Shown here in pieces: positions 24,771-34,125 of a stretch of 64,000 nucleotides of DNA. Source of the stretch: MED-G105 sp038522945 (GTDB taxonomy: Bacteria > Pseudomonadota > Alphaproteobacteria > Caulobacterales > Parvularculaceae). The notes beneath the pieces were generated by a model, which saw only the letters and a list, made by a program, of their open reading frames with translations, had not been told where the DNA came from and searched no databases. The position numbers were made by a program, and so were the translations under genes. Position 1 is the stretch's first letter, and each line of letters starts with the position of its first letter. The stretch is taken from positions 1-64,000 of the forward strand of contig JBCBJV010000015.1 of NCBI GenBank assembly GCA_038522945.1, given 5' to 3'.

Positions 24771-25211
24771 TTACCGGCGGTCGCCGCGATCACCACGGTC
24801 GCCCCGATCCCCTCTGTCACCGCGATCGCCGCGATCACCTCTGTCGCGACGATCACCTCGATCACCTCTATCACCACGGTCATTACGATCACGACGGCTG
24901 AGGACAGGCGATGGTTTTTCATCGAATTCTTCAACGCGGATCGTCAGTGCACGAAGGATATCTTCGTTGATCCGTTCCTGGCGCTCCAGTTCGGCAATCG
25001 CATCTGCCGGAGCATCGATATTCAAAAGGCTATAATGGCCCTTGCGGTTCTTGTTGATTTTGTACTGTAGGGTCCTGAGGCCCCAATACTCGGCCTTGGC
25101 GATCTTGCCGCCATTGTCCGTCACAATTTTCTGGATAGACTCAGTCAGGGCTTCGACTTGCGCCGGGGAAATATCCTGACGGGAAATAAATGTGTGCTCG
25201 TAAAGCGGCAT
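24771..25211 (-). CDS. rpsF: Ribosomal protein bS6 with Gly-Asp-Arg repeat tail
   Basis: 146 residues. Residues 1-95 are normal S6: MPLYEHTFISRQDIS at the start, then YWGLRTLQYKINKNRKGHY and a closing TIRVEEF. From about residue 104 the protein is a run of roughly a dozen RGD/RRD triplets (GDR units), encoded by a matching nine-base-scale DNA repeat at 24772-24890. S6 tails in other bacteria are often extended (in E. coli by RimK glutamylation), but this regular alternating-charge repeat is distinctive. First gene of the rpsF-rpsR-rplI operon; GAAGGAG precedes its ATG. Confidence 0.96.
   Translation of the reverse strand: MPLYEHTFISRQDISPAQVEALTESIQKIVTDNGGKIAKAEYWGLRTLQYKINKNRKGHYSLLNIDAPADAIAELERQERINEDILRALTIRVEEFDEKPSPVLSRRDRNDRGDRGDRGDRRDRGDRGDRGDRGDRGDRGDRGDRR
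24772..24890. repeat. Degenerate short tandem repeat inside the 3' end of rpsF
   Basis: Nine-base units of the form CGATCACCG/CGGTCGCCG/CGATCGCCG repeat through this stretch, each encoding Gly-Asp-Arg on minus. Copy-number variation would change the tail length without shifting frame. Confidence 0.85.
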
Positions 25212-25516
25212 GCTTTACCGGCTCCTTCAACTCTACGATGGAGATCCCTATGGCATTCACTGGAGCTGCCATATTGACCTTCGGCTCGACCATCCGGCGG
25301 GACTATCCCGCGCGCTGTTCTTCGAAACAGGGGTGGCGACCATCGCTTGGAGGCGTGGGGATAGTCCAAGAGCCTTGCTACTGCAAGCCCAAACCCGAAA
25401 TTCCGCCTTTGGCCATCTAGCAGCCCGTCAAAGTTTGCAAATTACTGCGCGGGCGGTCTAAGAGCCCGGGATTAAACTTAACTCAAAAGAAGACCATTCG
25501 CATGGGAGGCACGTTT
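25212..25516. other. 305-base divergent promoter region rpsF / fabD
   Basis: Should contain both promoters and the rpsF leader, where the S6:S18 complex regulates its own mRNA in many bacteria. I could not identify that RNA structure by eye. No gene is supported here. Confidence 0.4.
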
Positions 25517-26455
25517 ATGGGCACAGCGCTGGTATTTCCGGGGCAAGGTAGCCAAGCCATCGGCATGGGGCAGGACCTCGCAGACACTTTCCCTTCCGCC
25601 CGATTGGTCTTTGAGGAAGTCGACGATGCGCTCTCTCAGAAGCTTTCGGCTCTCATGTGGCTGGGTCCAGAAGAGGACCTTCGGCTCACAGCAAACACCC
25701 AGCCAGCATTGATGGCTCATTCCATGGCCGTAGTTCGGGTCTTGGAGGAAGAAACCGGCTTTGATCTGGGCGAGCAATCAATGATGGTCGCCGGCCATTC
25801 GCTTGGCGAATACTCGGCTCTGTGCGCGGCGGGGGCTATCGGACTTGCTGATACCGCTCGTCTTCTCAGAATTCGCGGCAACGCCATGCAGGCGGCTGTT
25901 CCACCGGGAGAGGGCGGCATGGCGGCTCTGATCGGTGTCGATCTGGAAACGGCCCAAAAAGCTATCGATGCCACGCCAGGCGAAGGCGTTCTGCAAATCG
26001 CCAATGATAACGCGCCCGGCCAAGTGGTTGTTTCAGGTGCTAAAGCAAGGGTCGAGGACTTAGTAGCGAACGCTAAGAAGTACGGTGCCAAAATGGCAAA
26101 GTCATTGCCGGTCTCAGCGCCATTTCATTGCGAACTCATGGCACCGGCCGCCGAGCGCATGTCAGAGGCGCTGAGTTCCGCTGAGGTCAAGCCGCCTAAA
26201 GTGCCAGTCACGGCAAATGTAACGGCAGAACCGGTGACATCACCTGATGAGATCCGTCGCTTACTTGTGGAGCAGGTGACCGGGCGGGTCCGATGGACAG
26301 AATCCGTCAACGCCATGGCCGCGGCTGGTGTGACACGGTTTGTGGAGGTTGGAACCGGCAAAGTTCTGACGGGGCTCATAAAGCGAATCTCCAAAGGGGC
26401 CGAACTCATCAATCTTGAGAAGCCCGCGGATATCGAGGCGTTTGCCAAGAGTTGA
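25517..26455 (+). CDS. fabD: Malonyl-CoA:ACP transacylase
   Basis: 312 residues. The acyltransferase motifs are GQGSQ (residues 9-13), nucleophile Ser95 in GHSLGEYSAL, and the conserved His in VSAPFHCELM. It loads malonate onto ACP to feed elongation. The ATG at 25517 follows GGGAGGCACGTTT; an upstream ATG at 25502 lacks a site. It opens the fabD-fabG-acpP-fabF-mltG series. Confidence 0.97.
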   Translation: MGTALVFPGQGSQAIGMGQDLADTFPSARLVFEEVDDALSQKLSALMWLGPEEDLRLTANTQPALMAHSMAVVRVLEEETGFDLGEQSMMVAGHSLGEYSALCAAGAIGLADTARLLRIRGNAMQAAVPPGEGGMAALIGVDLETAQKAIDATPGEGVLQIANDNAPGQVVVSGAKARVEDLVANAKKYGAKMAKSLPVSAPFHCELMAPAAERMSEALSSAEVKPPKVPVTANVTAEPVTSPDEIRRLLVEQVTGRVRWTESVNAMAAAGVTRFVEVGTGKVLTGLIKRISKGAELINLEKPADIEAFAKS

Positions 26456-26490
26456 TAGCGGCTGTTTGCACGGATCAAAAGGAACTTTAA

Positions 26491-27228
26491 ATGTTTGATT
26501 TAAAAGACAAAAAAGCTCTGGTGACTGGTGCCACCGGAGGCATTGGCGGGGCGATCGCCGAAACCCTTATCAGGGCAGGCGCACATGTTGCGGTGTCCGG
26601 CACACGCGTTGAAAAGCTTGACGCCCTTGTCAGCGAACTTGGCGATTGCGCCCATGCGGTACCCTGCAATCTATCCGATCTCGATGCTGTGGATGCTTTG
26701 CCCAAGGCAGCATCTGAGGCCATGGGTGGGCTCGATATCGTTGTCGCTAATGCTGGTGTGACGCGAGATACACTTATGATGATGATGAAGCCGGACATGT
26801 GGGATGAGGTCATAAAGATCAATCTCACCGCTTATTTCAGGCTTACAAAAGCCAGCCTCCGAGGCATGACAAAGCAGCGTTTCGGTCGAATCGTGGGGAT
26901 CACGTCTGTTGTGGGCGTCACCGGAAATCCAGGACAAGCCAACTATGCCGCTTCAAAGGCAGGTATGATCGGCATGACGAAATCTCTTGCTCAAGAGGTT
27001 GCCTCCCGAAACGTCACCGTAAATTGTGTGGCTCCCGGCTTTATTGAGACGGCCATGACCGATGCTCTCAATGACGATCAGCGCGCCGCAATTTTGGGCC
27101 GTATTCCGGCAGGAAAGATGGGCACACCTGCAGATATCGCTGCCAGCGTCCTCTATTTGGCGAGCAATGAAGCCCAATATGTGACTGGCCAGACCCTTCA
27201 TGTGAACGGTGGCATGGCCATGGTCTGA
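26491..27228 (+). CDS. fabG: 3-oxoacyl-ACP reductase
   Basis: 245 residues of short-chain dehydrogenase. NADP site TGATGGIGGAIA, NAG at ANAGVTRDTL, and catalytic Ser-Tyr-Lys with TSVVG and NYAASKAGMIG. C-terminal VTGQTLHVNGGMAMV is typical of FabG. It reduces 3-oxoacyl-ACP in each elongation cycle. 35 bases after fabD, with AAAAGGAACTTTAA upstream. Confidence 0.97.
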   Translation: MFDLKDKKALVTGATGGIGGAIAETLIRAGAHVAVSGTRVEKLDALVSELGDCAHAVPCNLSDLDAVDALPKAASEAMGGLDIVVANAGVTRDTLMMMMKPDMWDEVIKINLTAYFRLTKASLRGMTKQRFGRIVGITSVVGVTGNPGQANYAASKAGMIGMTKSLAQEVASRNVTVNCVAPGFIETAMTDALNDDQRAAILGRIPAGKMGTPADIAASVLYLASNEAQYVTGQTLHVNGGMAMV

Positions 27229-27474
27229 CGATGGGCTCGCGTGGTTCAGCAAGGTTTTTTCATAAACTAGCGTTGACCAACTAGAGCAAGCCCAATTTCC
27301 ACGGGGTCTATGCGGGAACATTAAGTCGTTGCAACAAAACGCAATTTGCCGTAATCGCCGATCGACCTCGCCGGAGCAATAACGCGAATGGGCAGTTGCA
27401 ACTTGTAATTCCCGCCTGAAAGGCATACCTCGCCGAATTCAATTCCGGACTGTCGAAGGATAAAGGAGCTTTAG

Positions 27475-27711
27475 ATGTCTGACCTTGCTGAACGCGTAAA
27501 AAAAATTGTCGTCGAACACCTTGATGTGGACCCGGCGAAAGTCGAGCCGAAGGCAAGCTTCATTGATGATCTGGGCGCTGACAGCCTGGATATCGTCGAA
27601 CTCGTAATGGCGTTCGAAGAAGAATTTGACATCGAGATTCCTGATGACGCCGCTGAAACCATTCAAACGGTTGGCGATGCCATCAAATTTATCGAAGAGA
27701 AAAAAGGCTAA
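27475..27711 (+). CDS. acpP: Acyl carrier protein
   Basis: 78 residues, strongly acidic. The phosphopantetheine attachment site is Ser37 in GADSLDIVELVM. It carries growing acyl chains for fatty acid synthesis. AAAGGAGCTTTAG precedes the ATG. A gap of ~246 bases separates it from fabG and probably holds a separate strong promoter; I see no gene in that gap. Confidence 0.98.
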   Translation: MSDLAERVKKIVVEHLDVDPAKVEPKASFIDDLGADSLDIVELVMAFEEEFDIEIPDDAAETIQTVGDAIKFIEEKKG

Positions 27712-27827
27712 TCTTATCCGGCCTTGTGTCGATGCTGGGCACGGATCGTGTTCGTCATTGAGCCCCAGCATTTTCAAGCTGGTCTGACGGCTTGCTCATT
27801 CATTCCTCAGTGCCCGGAGGTGTTGAC

Positions 27828-29129
27828 TTGAAACGCGCGGTGATCACAGGAATGGGGCTTGTTTCGCCTTTGGCGTGCGGCGTCGAAGCGTCTTGGCGCC
27901 GGCTTGTCGATGGCCAGTCGGCAGCCGGTATCGTCGATCGTTTTGATACCTCAGATCTTCCCTGTCGGATCGCCGCCGAAGTTCCGATGAGTGACGGAAG
28001 TCGCGGCGGTCAGCTGATGATCGATAGCGGCGCGGAAGACGAAACCTTCAACCCCGATGATTGGGTCTCACCAAAAGACCAGCGGCGGATGGACGATTTT
28101 ATCGTCCTCGGTATCGCTGCTGCCGATATGGCGATGAAAGATGCCGGTCTTGAATTGAATACGGATGCCGAACGCGAGCGGGCGGGCGTTCTGATTGGTG
28201 CCGGAATTGGCGGCCTTGAAGGGATCGCCAAGCAAACGTTGATTCTTGAAAACCAAGGACCTCGTCGGGTCTCTCCTTTCTTCATTACCGGAAGCCTCAT
28301 CAATCTTGTTTCCGGGCAAGTCTCGATCCGCCATGGCCTCAAAGGACCAAACCACGCTGTTGTTACGGCGTGTTCCTCTGGTGCCCATGCTATTGGCGAT
28401 GCCGCTCGTTTGGTGGGGCTCGGTGATGCCGACGTGATGGTGGCCGGCGGCGCTGAGTCAGCCATTTGCCGAATTGGCTTTGCCGGTTTTGCTGCGTGTA
28501 AAGCGCTGACGACCCACTTCAATGACACCCCTGAAAAAGCGTCGCGCCCTTATGATAAAGACCGCGATGGCTTCCTTATGGGCGAGGGGGCCGGGATCGT
28601 TATTGTGGAGTCCCTTGAGCATGCCCAAGCCCGTGGTGCAAAGATTTATGCTGAAATTGTCGGCTACGGTCTTTCCGGGGACGCTTATCACGTCACGGCG
28701 CCAGCCGACGACGGCGACGGCGGGTACCGCGCGATGAAAGCGGCTGTCGCCCGCGCGGGGCTTCAGCTATCTGACATCCACTATGTGAACGCCCATGGTA
28801 CCTCGACGCCGAAAGGCGATGAAATCGAACTTGGTGCCGTCGAGCGGTTGTTCGGTGATGACGCTAGTGACTTGGTCATGTCTTCAACGAAATCGTCGAT
28901 CGGACATCTTTTGGGTGCGGCGGGTGCCGTTGAAGCAATCTTCTCAACGCTTGCGATCAGAGATGGTATTGCGCCGCCAACCCTCAATCTCGATCAGCCA
29001 TCTGTCGATACGGCCATAAATTTGGCTCCGAATAAAGCTGTTAAACGGGAGATAAATGCCGCGTTAAGCAATTCCTTTGGCTTCGGCGGCACAAATGCGT
29101 CTCTGGTCCTACGCCGATTTGATGGTTAA
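27828..29129 (+). CDS. fabF: 3-oxoacyl-ACP synthase II
   Basis: 433 residues of a condensing enzyme. Active-site Cys is in VVTACSSGAHAIGDA, with the two histidines in YVNAHGTSTPKGD and SSIGHLLGAAG, and the end NSFGFGGTNASLVLRR. It elongates acyl-ACP with malonyl-ACP. I chose a TTG start at 27828 (LKRAVITGMG) because CCCGGAGGTGTTGAC gives an ideal site; an ATG-less longer frame to 27792 has none. Downstream of acpP by ~115 bases. Confidence 0.96.
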   Translation: MKRAVITGMGLVSPLACGVEASWRRLVDGQSAAGIVDRFDTSDLPCRIAAEVPMSDGSRGGQLMIDSGAEDETFNPDDWVSPKDQRRMDDFIVLGIAAADMAMKDAGLELNTDAERERAGVLIGAGIGGLEGIAKQTLILENQGPRRVSPFFITGSLINLVSGQVSIRHGLKGPNHAVVTACSSGAHAIGDAARLVGLGDADVMVAGGAESAICRIGFAGFAACKALTTHFNDTPEKASRPYDKDRDGFLMGEGAGIVIVESLEHAQARGAKIYAEIVGYGLSGDAYHVTAPADDGDGGYRAMKAAVARAGLQLSDIHYVNAHGTSTPKGDEIELGAVERLFGDDASDLVMSSTKSSIGHLLGAAGAVEAIFSTLAIRDGIAPPTLNLDQPSVDTAINLAPNKAVKREINAALSNSFGFGGTNASLVLRRFDG

Positions 29130-29166
29130 GGTCGCCTAAACGGTTCTAAGACTTCGGGGTTTATCT

Positions 29167-30219
29167 GTGTCCAGTCAAAGACTGAAATCCTCCACGGCAA
29201 GAGCCCGCGAGCGCGGCGGCGCAGTCAAGTCCATCTTGATGTTTCTTCTCTTTTTGCTGGTCGTCTGTGTGCTTACTTTTGGGGCGGGCGGTTACTTTGC
29301 TTACCGAGAAGCGAACCGACCTGGTCCCCTAACGGATGATGTCGTGGTCACCTTGGAAAAGGGGGCATCGGTTCGGGCGATCTCGGAGACGCTGTCGGAA
29401 AACAACGTCATCCGTCACCCGGAACTCTTCGTTGCCATTACACGATTGAAAGACGCGGCTAGTGCTCTGAAGGCCGGTGAGTATCGGATCCCTGCAGAAA
29501 TCAGTACTTGGGATCTGGTTGATCTTCTCGTTGAGGGCAAAAGCATCCTCCACTACTTTACTGCCGCTGAAGGATTGACGACTGCACAGATTATCAAAGC
29601 CATCAGTGATGATCCTATTCTGGTAGGAGATGTGACCCTAAGCCCCGACGAAGGGGCTTTGTTGCCTGAGACTTATGCATTCACGCGCGGTCAAACCAGG
29701 GATCAAATGCTCACAACATTGATGAAGGCGCAGGAGACGCTCCTAGCTGATGTCTGGGAGGAAAGAGCGGTCGAGTTGCCGTTTTCGACACCTGAAGAAG
29801 CCATTACCCTCGCATCGATCGTCGAAAAAGAAACAGGCGTTGCAAGCGAGCGCAGCCGGATCGCTGCGGTCTTTGTGAACCGCCTCAAAAAGGGCATGCG
29901 CTTGGAGTCGGACCCGACAATCATCTACGGGCTCACGGGCGGCGAACCGCTTGGACGCGGACTTCGGGTGAGCGAAATCAAACGTGAAACACCTTACAAC
30001 ACCTATGTGATCAAGGGCCTGCCACCGACACCGATTGCCAATCCCGGGAAAGACGCGATCGAGGCGGTGCTTAATCCAGACGATACATCGGAAATATTCT
30101 TTGTGGCGGATGGAAGTGGTGGCCACGCATTTGCTGAGACGCTTGCTGATCACAACCGAAATGTTGCACGGTGGCGGGAAATAGAGCGCCAACGCAAGGC
30201 TGAGGCAGGTGCACCATAA
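29167..30219 (+). CDS. mltG: Endolytic peptidoglycan transglycosylase MltG
   Basis: 350 residues, GTG start. One TM helix at about residues 20-42 after an Arg-rich cytoplasmic start, then the YceG/LysM-like domain. Catalytic Glu is in LASIVEKETGVASERSRIAAVF, followed by GMRLESDPTIIYGL and the NTYVIKGLPPTPIANPG block. It cuts nascent glycan strands in the inner membrane and sets chain length. Position after fabF is conserved in proteobacteria (pabC is missing here). Confidence 0.96.
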   Translation: MSSQRLKSSTARARERGGAVKSILMFLLFLLVVCVLTFGAGGYFAYREANRPGPLTDDVVVTLEKGASVRAISETLSENNVIRHPELFVAITRLKDAASALKAGEYRIPAEISTWDLVDLLVEGKSILHYFTAAEGLTTAQIIKAISDDPILVGDVTLSPDEGALLPETYAFTRGQTRDQMLTTLMKAQETLLADVWEERAVELPFSTPEEAITLASIVEKETGVASERSRIAAVFVNRLKKGMRLESDPTIIYGLTGGEPLGRGLRVSEIKRETPYNTYVIKGLPPTPIANPGKDAIEAVLNPDDTSEIFFVADGSGGHAFAETLADHNRNVARWREIERQRKAEAGAP

Positions 30220-30320
30220 GGTGACTGGATACCGTGTCGCGGGATTCCGACCCAACTGGTGTAAGCTGAATTGACCCTGCCATCGGCCACACACCTAGCA
30301 ACAGTGCGAGTTGACGTAAC

Positions 30321-31199
30321 GTGCAATCGATGACCGGATTTGCCCTCGAAGAGGGCACCCATGCAGAATCCCAATGGGTTTGGGATGCCCGTAGCGTGAA
30401 CAATCGCGGTCTCGAACTACGTTTTCGGTTGCCTCCAGGGACTGAACACCTAGAGGCGACCTTTAGGAAGATGCTCTCTGCAAAAATCAAGCGGGGGGCG
30501 GTGAACATCTCCCTGCAGATGAAATCGTCTCCGCAAAATTCTACGCTTCAGGTGAATGAAGCGGCCCTAGAAATATGCTTGAAGGCAATCCAGTCAATCT
30601 CCGCTCGCATTGATTGTGATCGTCCGCGGCCGGAGGCTATCTTGTCTCTGCGCGGTGTGTTGGAGCAGCTTGAAGACACGAGTGCAGACGAAGGACGTGC
30701 AGCGTTCGACAATGCACTGACCAAGTCTTTTGAGCTAGCAATCGATCGCCTGGTCGCCGCCCGCGAACAGGAAGGCAAAAGCCTAACGGCTGTTGTCGGC
30801 AAAATTCTGGACGAGATAGAGACGGCCACCGCAGAGGCGACAAAGCTCGCGGAAAATGCACCCGCGCAATTTAAGCAAAAGCTTACAGCCCAACTTCAGG
30901 AACTCCTTTCGGATCATAATCTTGATGCAGAGCGCCTCCACCAGGAGGCAGCGCAGTTGGCGGTGAAAGCGGATGTCCGAGAGGAGCTTGATCGTTTGCA
31001 CGCCCACCTTTCGACTGCTCGTGATCTTGTTACGAAGACAGGGCCCGTTGGCCGCAAGCTTGACTTTCTGACCCAAGAGTTCAATCGGGAGGCGAATACG
31101 CTGTGCGCCAAAGCGCCAGATATTAAGCTAAAAGAGGTCGGCCTTGCGCTAAAGTCTTCAATTGATCAGCTTCGAGAACAAATTCAAAATATTGAGTAA
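30321..31199 (+). CDS. yicC: YicC family protein (endoribonuclease/adaptor family)
   Basis: 292 residues with the standard N-terminus QSMTGFA and the C-terminal DUF1732 region RKLDFLTQEFNREANTLCAKAPD. YicC-like proteins have been linked to RNA cleavage and small RNA turnover in E. coli and Bacillus. The GTG at 30321 gives a MQSMTGF start; ATG at 30330 is possible. It stands four bases before gmk, an association common in alphaproteobacteria. Confidence 0.93.
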   Translation: MQSMTGFALEEGTHAESQWVWDARSVNNRGLELRFRLPPGTEHLEATFRKMLSAKIKRGAVNISLQMKSSPQNSTLQVNEAALEICLKAIQSISARIDCDRPRPEAILSLRGVLEQLEDTSADEGRAAFDNALTKSFELAIDRLVAAREQEGKSLTAVVGKILDEIETATAEATKLAENAPAQFKQKLTAQLQELLSDHNLDAERLHQEAAQLAVKADVREELDRLHAHLSTARDLVTKTGPVGRKLDFLTQEFNREANTLCAKAPDIKLKEVGLALKSSIDQLREQIQNIE

Positions 31200-31202
31200 G
31201 GT

Positions 31203-31847
31203 ATGATTGGCGGTGACCTCAAAGTAGCCCGCAGGGGGCTGATGTTCATTCTTTCCAGCCCATCGGGAGCTGGCAAGACGACCCTTGCAGACCGTCTCCT
31301 TAAGAAGGACGGGGATGTCGTCTTGTCTATCTCCGCAACAACTCGTCCGCCACGCGAAGGCGAGGTCCACGGGCAAGACTATTTCTTCGTTGCTGAAAAA
31401 GAGTTTATCCGCATGCGGGACAACGGCCAATTCTTAGAATGGGCAAATGTCTTTGGTAACTTTTATGGCACACCGCGTGGTATGGTGGAAGACTACCTCC
31501 GTCAGGGTAAGGATGTTCTTTTTGACATAGATTGGCAAGGCGCCCAACAGCTAGATCAAATCGCACGGGACGATGTCGTAAAGGTCTTTATCCTGCCACC
31601 ATCGCGAGACGAGCTGGAACGTCGATTGCGCAAGCGCGCGGCGGACCCGGAAAACGTTGTGATGAACCGTATGGCGAAGGCAGACGCTGAAATGTCCCAC
31701 TGGGCGGAATATGACTACGTCATCGTGAACTATGATCTGGACCAGTCTGAAGACTTACTCACATCCATTCTGTTTGCTGAACGATTGAAACGCCGTCGCC
31801 AGCTCGGTTTGGCGCAAATCGTCAACGGGATGATGCGTTCTACCTAA
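31203..31847 (+). CDS. gmk: Guanylate kinase
   Basis: 214 residues. P-loop SSPSGAGKTTL, GMP-binding STTRPPREGEV-like SATTRPPREGEVHGQDYFF, and DIDWQGAQQL. It phosphorylates GMP/dGMP. A short N-terminal extension (MIGGDLKVARR) precedes the kinase core. Its stop lies 18 bases from the convergent TerB-type gene. Confidence 0.97.
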   Translation: MIGGDLKVARRGLMFILSSPSGAGKTTLADRLLKKDGDVVLSISATTRPPREGEVHGQDYFFVAEKEFIRMRDNGQFLEWANVFGNFYGTPRGMVEDYLRQGKDVLFDIDWQGAQQLDQIARDDVVKVFILPPSRDELERRLRKRAADPENVVMNRMAKADAEMSHWAEYDYVIVNYDLDQSEDLLTSILFAERLKRRRQLGLAQIVNGMMRST

Positions 31848-31865
31848 TAGGGTTGATCAGTGACA

Positions 31866-32567
31866 CTAGGAGAGGGCCTGAAACCTGATCCTGGCGGCGT
31901 AGTCCGAATTTATCCCGAGGCGACCAGCGAGGCGTTCGAGAAATGCCGCTTCATCTTTTTCCAGATCGCTGGCCACGACAACCGCGGCGGCATAGAGCTC
32001 TGCTGCGTGGTTCGGTGATCGGGCAGCATCAACGGCCTCGTCGATCGCAGCCGGTAGATCGAACTCGTCGATATATTCCTTTTGGGCTTCCTTCGAAATG
32101 CCAGAGCGTTCAAACGCGGCATCAATAAAGGCTTGCTCATACTTATCAATGCGCCCGTCCGCTAAGGCGGCGGCAATCATGATTTTGACCACGGCAAGAG
32201 AAAATGTCGGATCTGTGTGCGGATCAATAGGGAACCCGGCTGACGATAATTGATCTGGCTCCGGTGTTTCTTCGCTACCTCGCTCGCGCCAGGCTTTATA
32301 CGCCAGCGCGCCAAGTGCTGCGACAGCACCAGTTTTGGCCAGCGAGCCGACAAAGTTGCGTCCGTTTTGAGTGCCAAGGAGACCGGCCAGTAGAAATCCA
32401 CCGACACCTACCGCCGCTGCCTTGGCGTTTGGATCGCTTTCGATGCGGTCTTTCACCTTTTCCGCGGCGCTGCTGACGTCATTAATCGCATCTTCGAGAT
32501 TCAGCTCTTCCGATGCGGTTCTCGCCTGTTCCTTCAAATCATCTAGAATGGTCTTGGCGTCAATCAT
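31866..32567 (-). CDS. TerB/DUF533 (YebE-like) family protein
   Basis: 233 residues. An amphipathic start with a KVKDRIE helix, then Gly/Ala-rich hydrophobic stretches at about residues 50-85 (VGVGGFLLAGLLG and GAVAALGALAYKAW), then a C-terminal TerB-like helical domain (VVKIMIAAALADGRIDKYEQAFIDAAF). This matches DUF533/YebE inner-membrane proteins, often stress-induced but of unknown mechanism. The second TerB-type gene in the window; the two do not look like close paralogues. Confidence 0.82.
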   Translation of the reverse strand: MIDAKTILDDLKEQARTASEELNLEDAINDVSSAAEKVKDRIESDPNAKAAAVGVGGFLLAGLLGTQNGRNFVGSLAKTGAVAALGALAYKAWRERGSEETPEPDQLSSAGFPIDPHTDPTFSLAVVKIMIAAALADGRIDKYEQAFIDAAFERSGISKEAQKEYIDEFDLPAAIDEAVDAARSPNHAAELYAAAVVVASDLEKDEAAFLERLAGRLGINSDYAARIRFQALS

Positions 32568-32617
32568 TGCGTTACTCCGCAGTTCGAAAGGGCCGATGGT
32601 GCCTCTGCAATCAGAGA

Positions 32618-33253
32618 TCAGCTCATGGAATCGATAAAGCTATCGGCTTCGGCAATTGCTGAATTCATTTCGGCAATGAGCGTTTCCACCCGGCTTTCAA
32701 TTTCTGTCCGCTCTGTTTCTAGGGAGGAAATCGCCCGGGCATTAAGGTTGTGCTTCAGAAACAGGACCTGATCGTTGTACAAGCGTAAGACGGGATCCAT
32801 CTTGTCTGCAGCGCGGTTCATGGCAAACATCAACCCTTCAAACTGGTTCTTGGTGTCGTTAAGCTGCCGCTCTGATCGGATCCGAAGGTCAGCGCTCTCA
32901 TACTCTTTCAATTCCGCTTCCCATTCCCGGAAGAGGCGCCGCCCAACGTCGTCGACCGACTTAATCCGGGCGCGCACGTCACTTGCCTGTTTTTCTGCAC
33001 GACCGTAGGAGGCACTCATTTTATCGTATTGGCGTTCGAGATCGCCGCCATCCACATCGACCAGCGACCGGAATTCATCAAGGGCTGAGGTAAAAACCTC
33101 CTGGGCATCTGCCTGCTCGCCGCGTGCTTCCTTCACCCTGTCCACGAGGATGTCCCTTTTTTCCACGCCGAACTGCTCCAACGTAGAGTAGTAGGCAGTG
33201 GCACACCCTGCGGCGGCCAGGAGCGCAATACTTGCAAAAATTGGTTTGATCAT
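32618..33253 (-). CDS. DUF2959 family lipoprotein
   Basis: 211 residues. The signal MIKPIFASIALLAAAGC has a plausible lipobox ending at Cys17. The rest is a long, charged, coiled-coil-like helix bundle (YYSTLEQFGVEKRDILVDRV, DVGRRLFREWEAELKEY), the DUF2959 pattern. Function unknown. It ends ~50 bases before the TerB/DUF533 start, same strand, so they may be one unit. Confidence 0.85.
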   Translation of the reverse strand: MIKPIFASIALLAAAGCATAYYSTLEQFGVEKRDILVDRVKEARGEQADAQEVFTSALDEFRSLVDVDGGDLERQYDKMSASYGRAEKQASDVRARIKSVDDVGRRLFREWEAELKEYESADLRIRSERQLNDTKNQFEGLMFAMNRAADKMDPVLRLYNDQVLFLKHNLNARAISSLETERTEIESRVETLIAEMNSAIAEADSFIDSMS

Positions 33254-33332
33254 TGGGTAGGTCCCCTCGATTGAACGGGCTCATAACGAACCCGGTGCAG
33301 CTTTACTGAGTTATACCGCGTTGCGTGAGGCA

Positions 33333-33355
33333 GGTCACGCGGCCAATACGTGACC
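33333..33355. promoter_or_regulatory. Operator-like palindrome between DUF2959 and lemA genes
   Basis: GGTCACG and CGTGACC form a perfect seven-base inverted repeat with nine bases between. A second palindrome, TACCGC-GGC-GCGGTA, lies at 33385-33399. Both fall in the ~265-base divergent region that must contain two promoters; no gene is seen there. The binding factor is unknown. Confidence 0.5.
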
Positions 33356-33519
33356 CACAAAAATTTACCCCTGTTGCGGCCACCTACCGCGGCGCGGTAA
33401 GGGTACGGGCTAGAAATTCGTTAATTTCGCCAGTCGACCGTGGGCACCTGACGCGAATCATTAAGGATTTCGAGGTTGAGTGACCAGAAACCGATAAACG
33501 ACGAAAACAGGAGAACACC

Positions 33520-34083
33520 GTGGAGCTCATTTTGATTTTTCTAGGCGTCATCGTCTTTTTGGTCATCTTCGCCGTTATTATCTACAACCGAATGGTCGCC
33601 CTTAATCAGCGTGCGGATCAGGCATTTGCAGATGTGGATGTGCAGTTGAAACAGCGCCATGATTTAATCCCGAACCTGGTTGAGACGGTCAAGGGCTTCG
33701 CGTCACACGAGAAAGAAACCCTGGATGCGGTGATCAGTGCCCGAAGTGGGGCGGTCAAAGCAACAGGCCCCCAAGCGCAAGGGCAAGCCGAAGGCATACT
33801 TGACGCAGCGCTCGGCAAGTTGTTTGCGCTCGCAGAGGCTTATCCGGACCTAAAAGCCAATACGAACTTCCTGGAGCTTCAGCGCGAACTCTCAGACGTT
33901 GAAAACAAGATCGCCGCAGCGAGACGCTTCTTCAACAACGCCGTTCAGGAGTTTAACACCATCATCCAGCAAATCCCGGGCAATTTCATTGCGCCGATGG
34001 GTGGCTTTAAAACGCGCGATTTCTTTGTCATCCCGGAGAACGCCCGTGCTGAAATTGACGCCGGTCCTTCTGTGCAATTTTAA
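33520..34083 (+). CDS. LemA family membrane protein
   Basis: 187 residues. One N-terminal TM helix (ELILIFLGVIVFLVIFAVII) is followed by the family motif YNRMVALNQRADQAFADVDVQLKQRHDLIPNLVETVKGF and a coiled-coil body to NFIAPMGGFKTRDFF. GTG start with AGGAGAACACC before it. LemA proteins usually stand beside an M48 protease; here a racemase gene separates them. Confidence 0.95.
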   Translation: MELILIFLGVIVFLVIFAVIIYNRMVALNQRADQAFADVDVQLKQRHDLIPNLVETVKGFASHEKETLDAVISARSGAVKATGPQAQGQAEGILDAALGKLFALAEAYPDLKANTNFLELQRELSDVENKIAAARRFFNNAVQEFNTIIQQIPGNFIAPMGGFKTRDFFVIPENARAEIDAGPSVQF

Positions 34084-34125
34084 CAGATTATCTCGGACGT
34101 TCATGGCTCAGGGGCTAATTGCGCG

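Noticed and set aside
24772..24890. CRISPR-like array of short repeats
   Set aside because: Units are ~9 bases with no spacers and lie in frame within rpsF, encoding GDR repeats.
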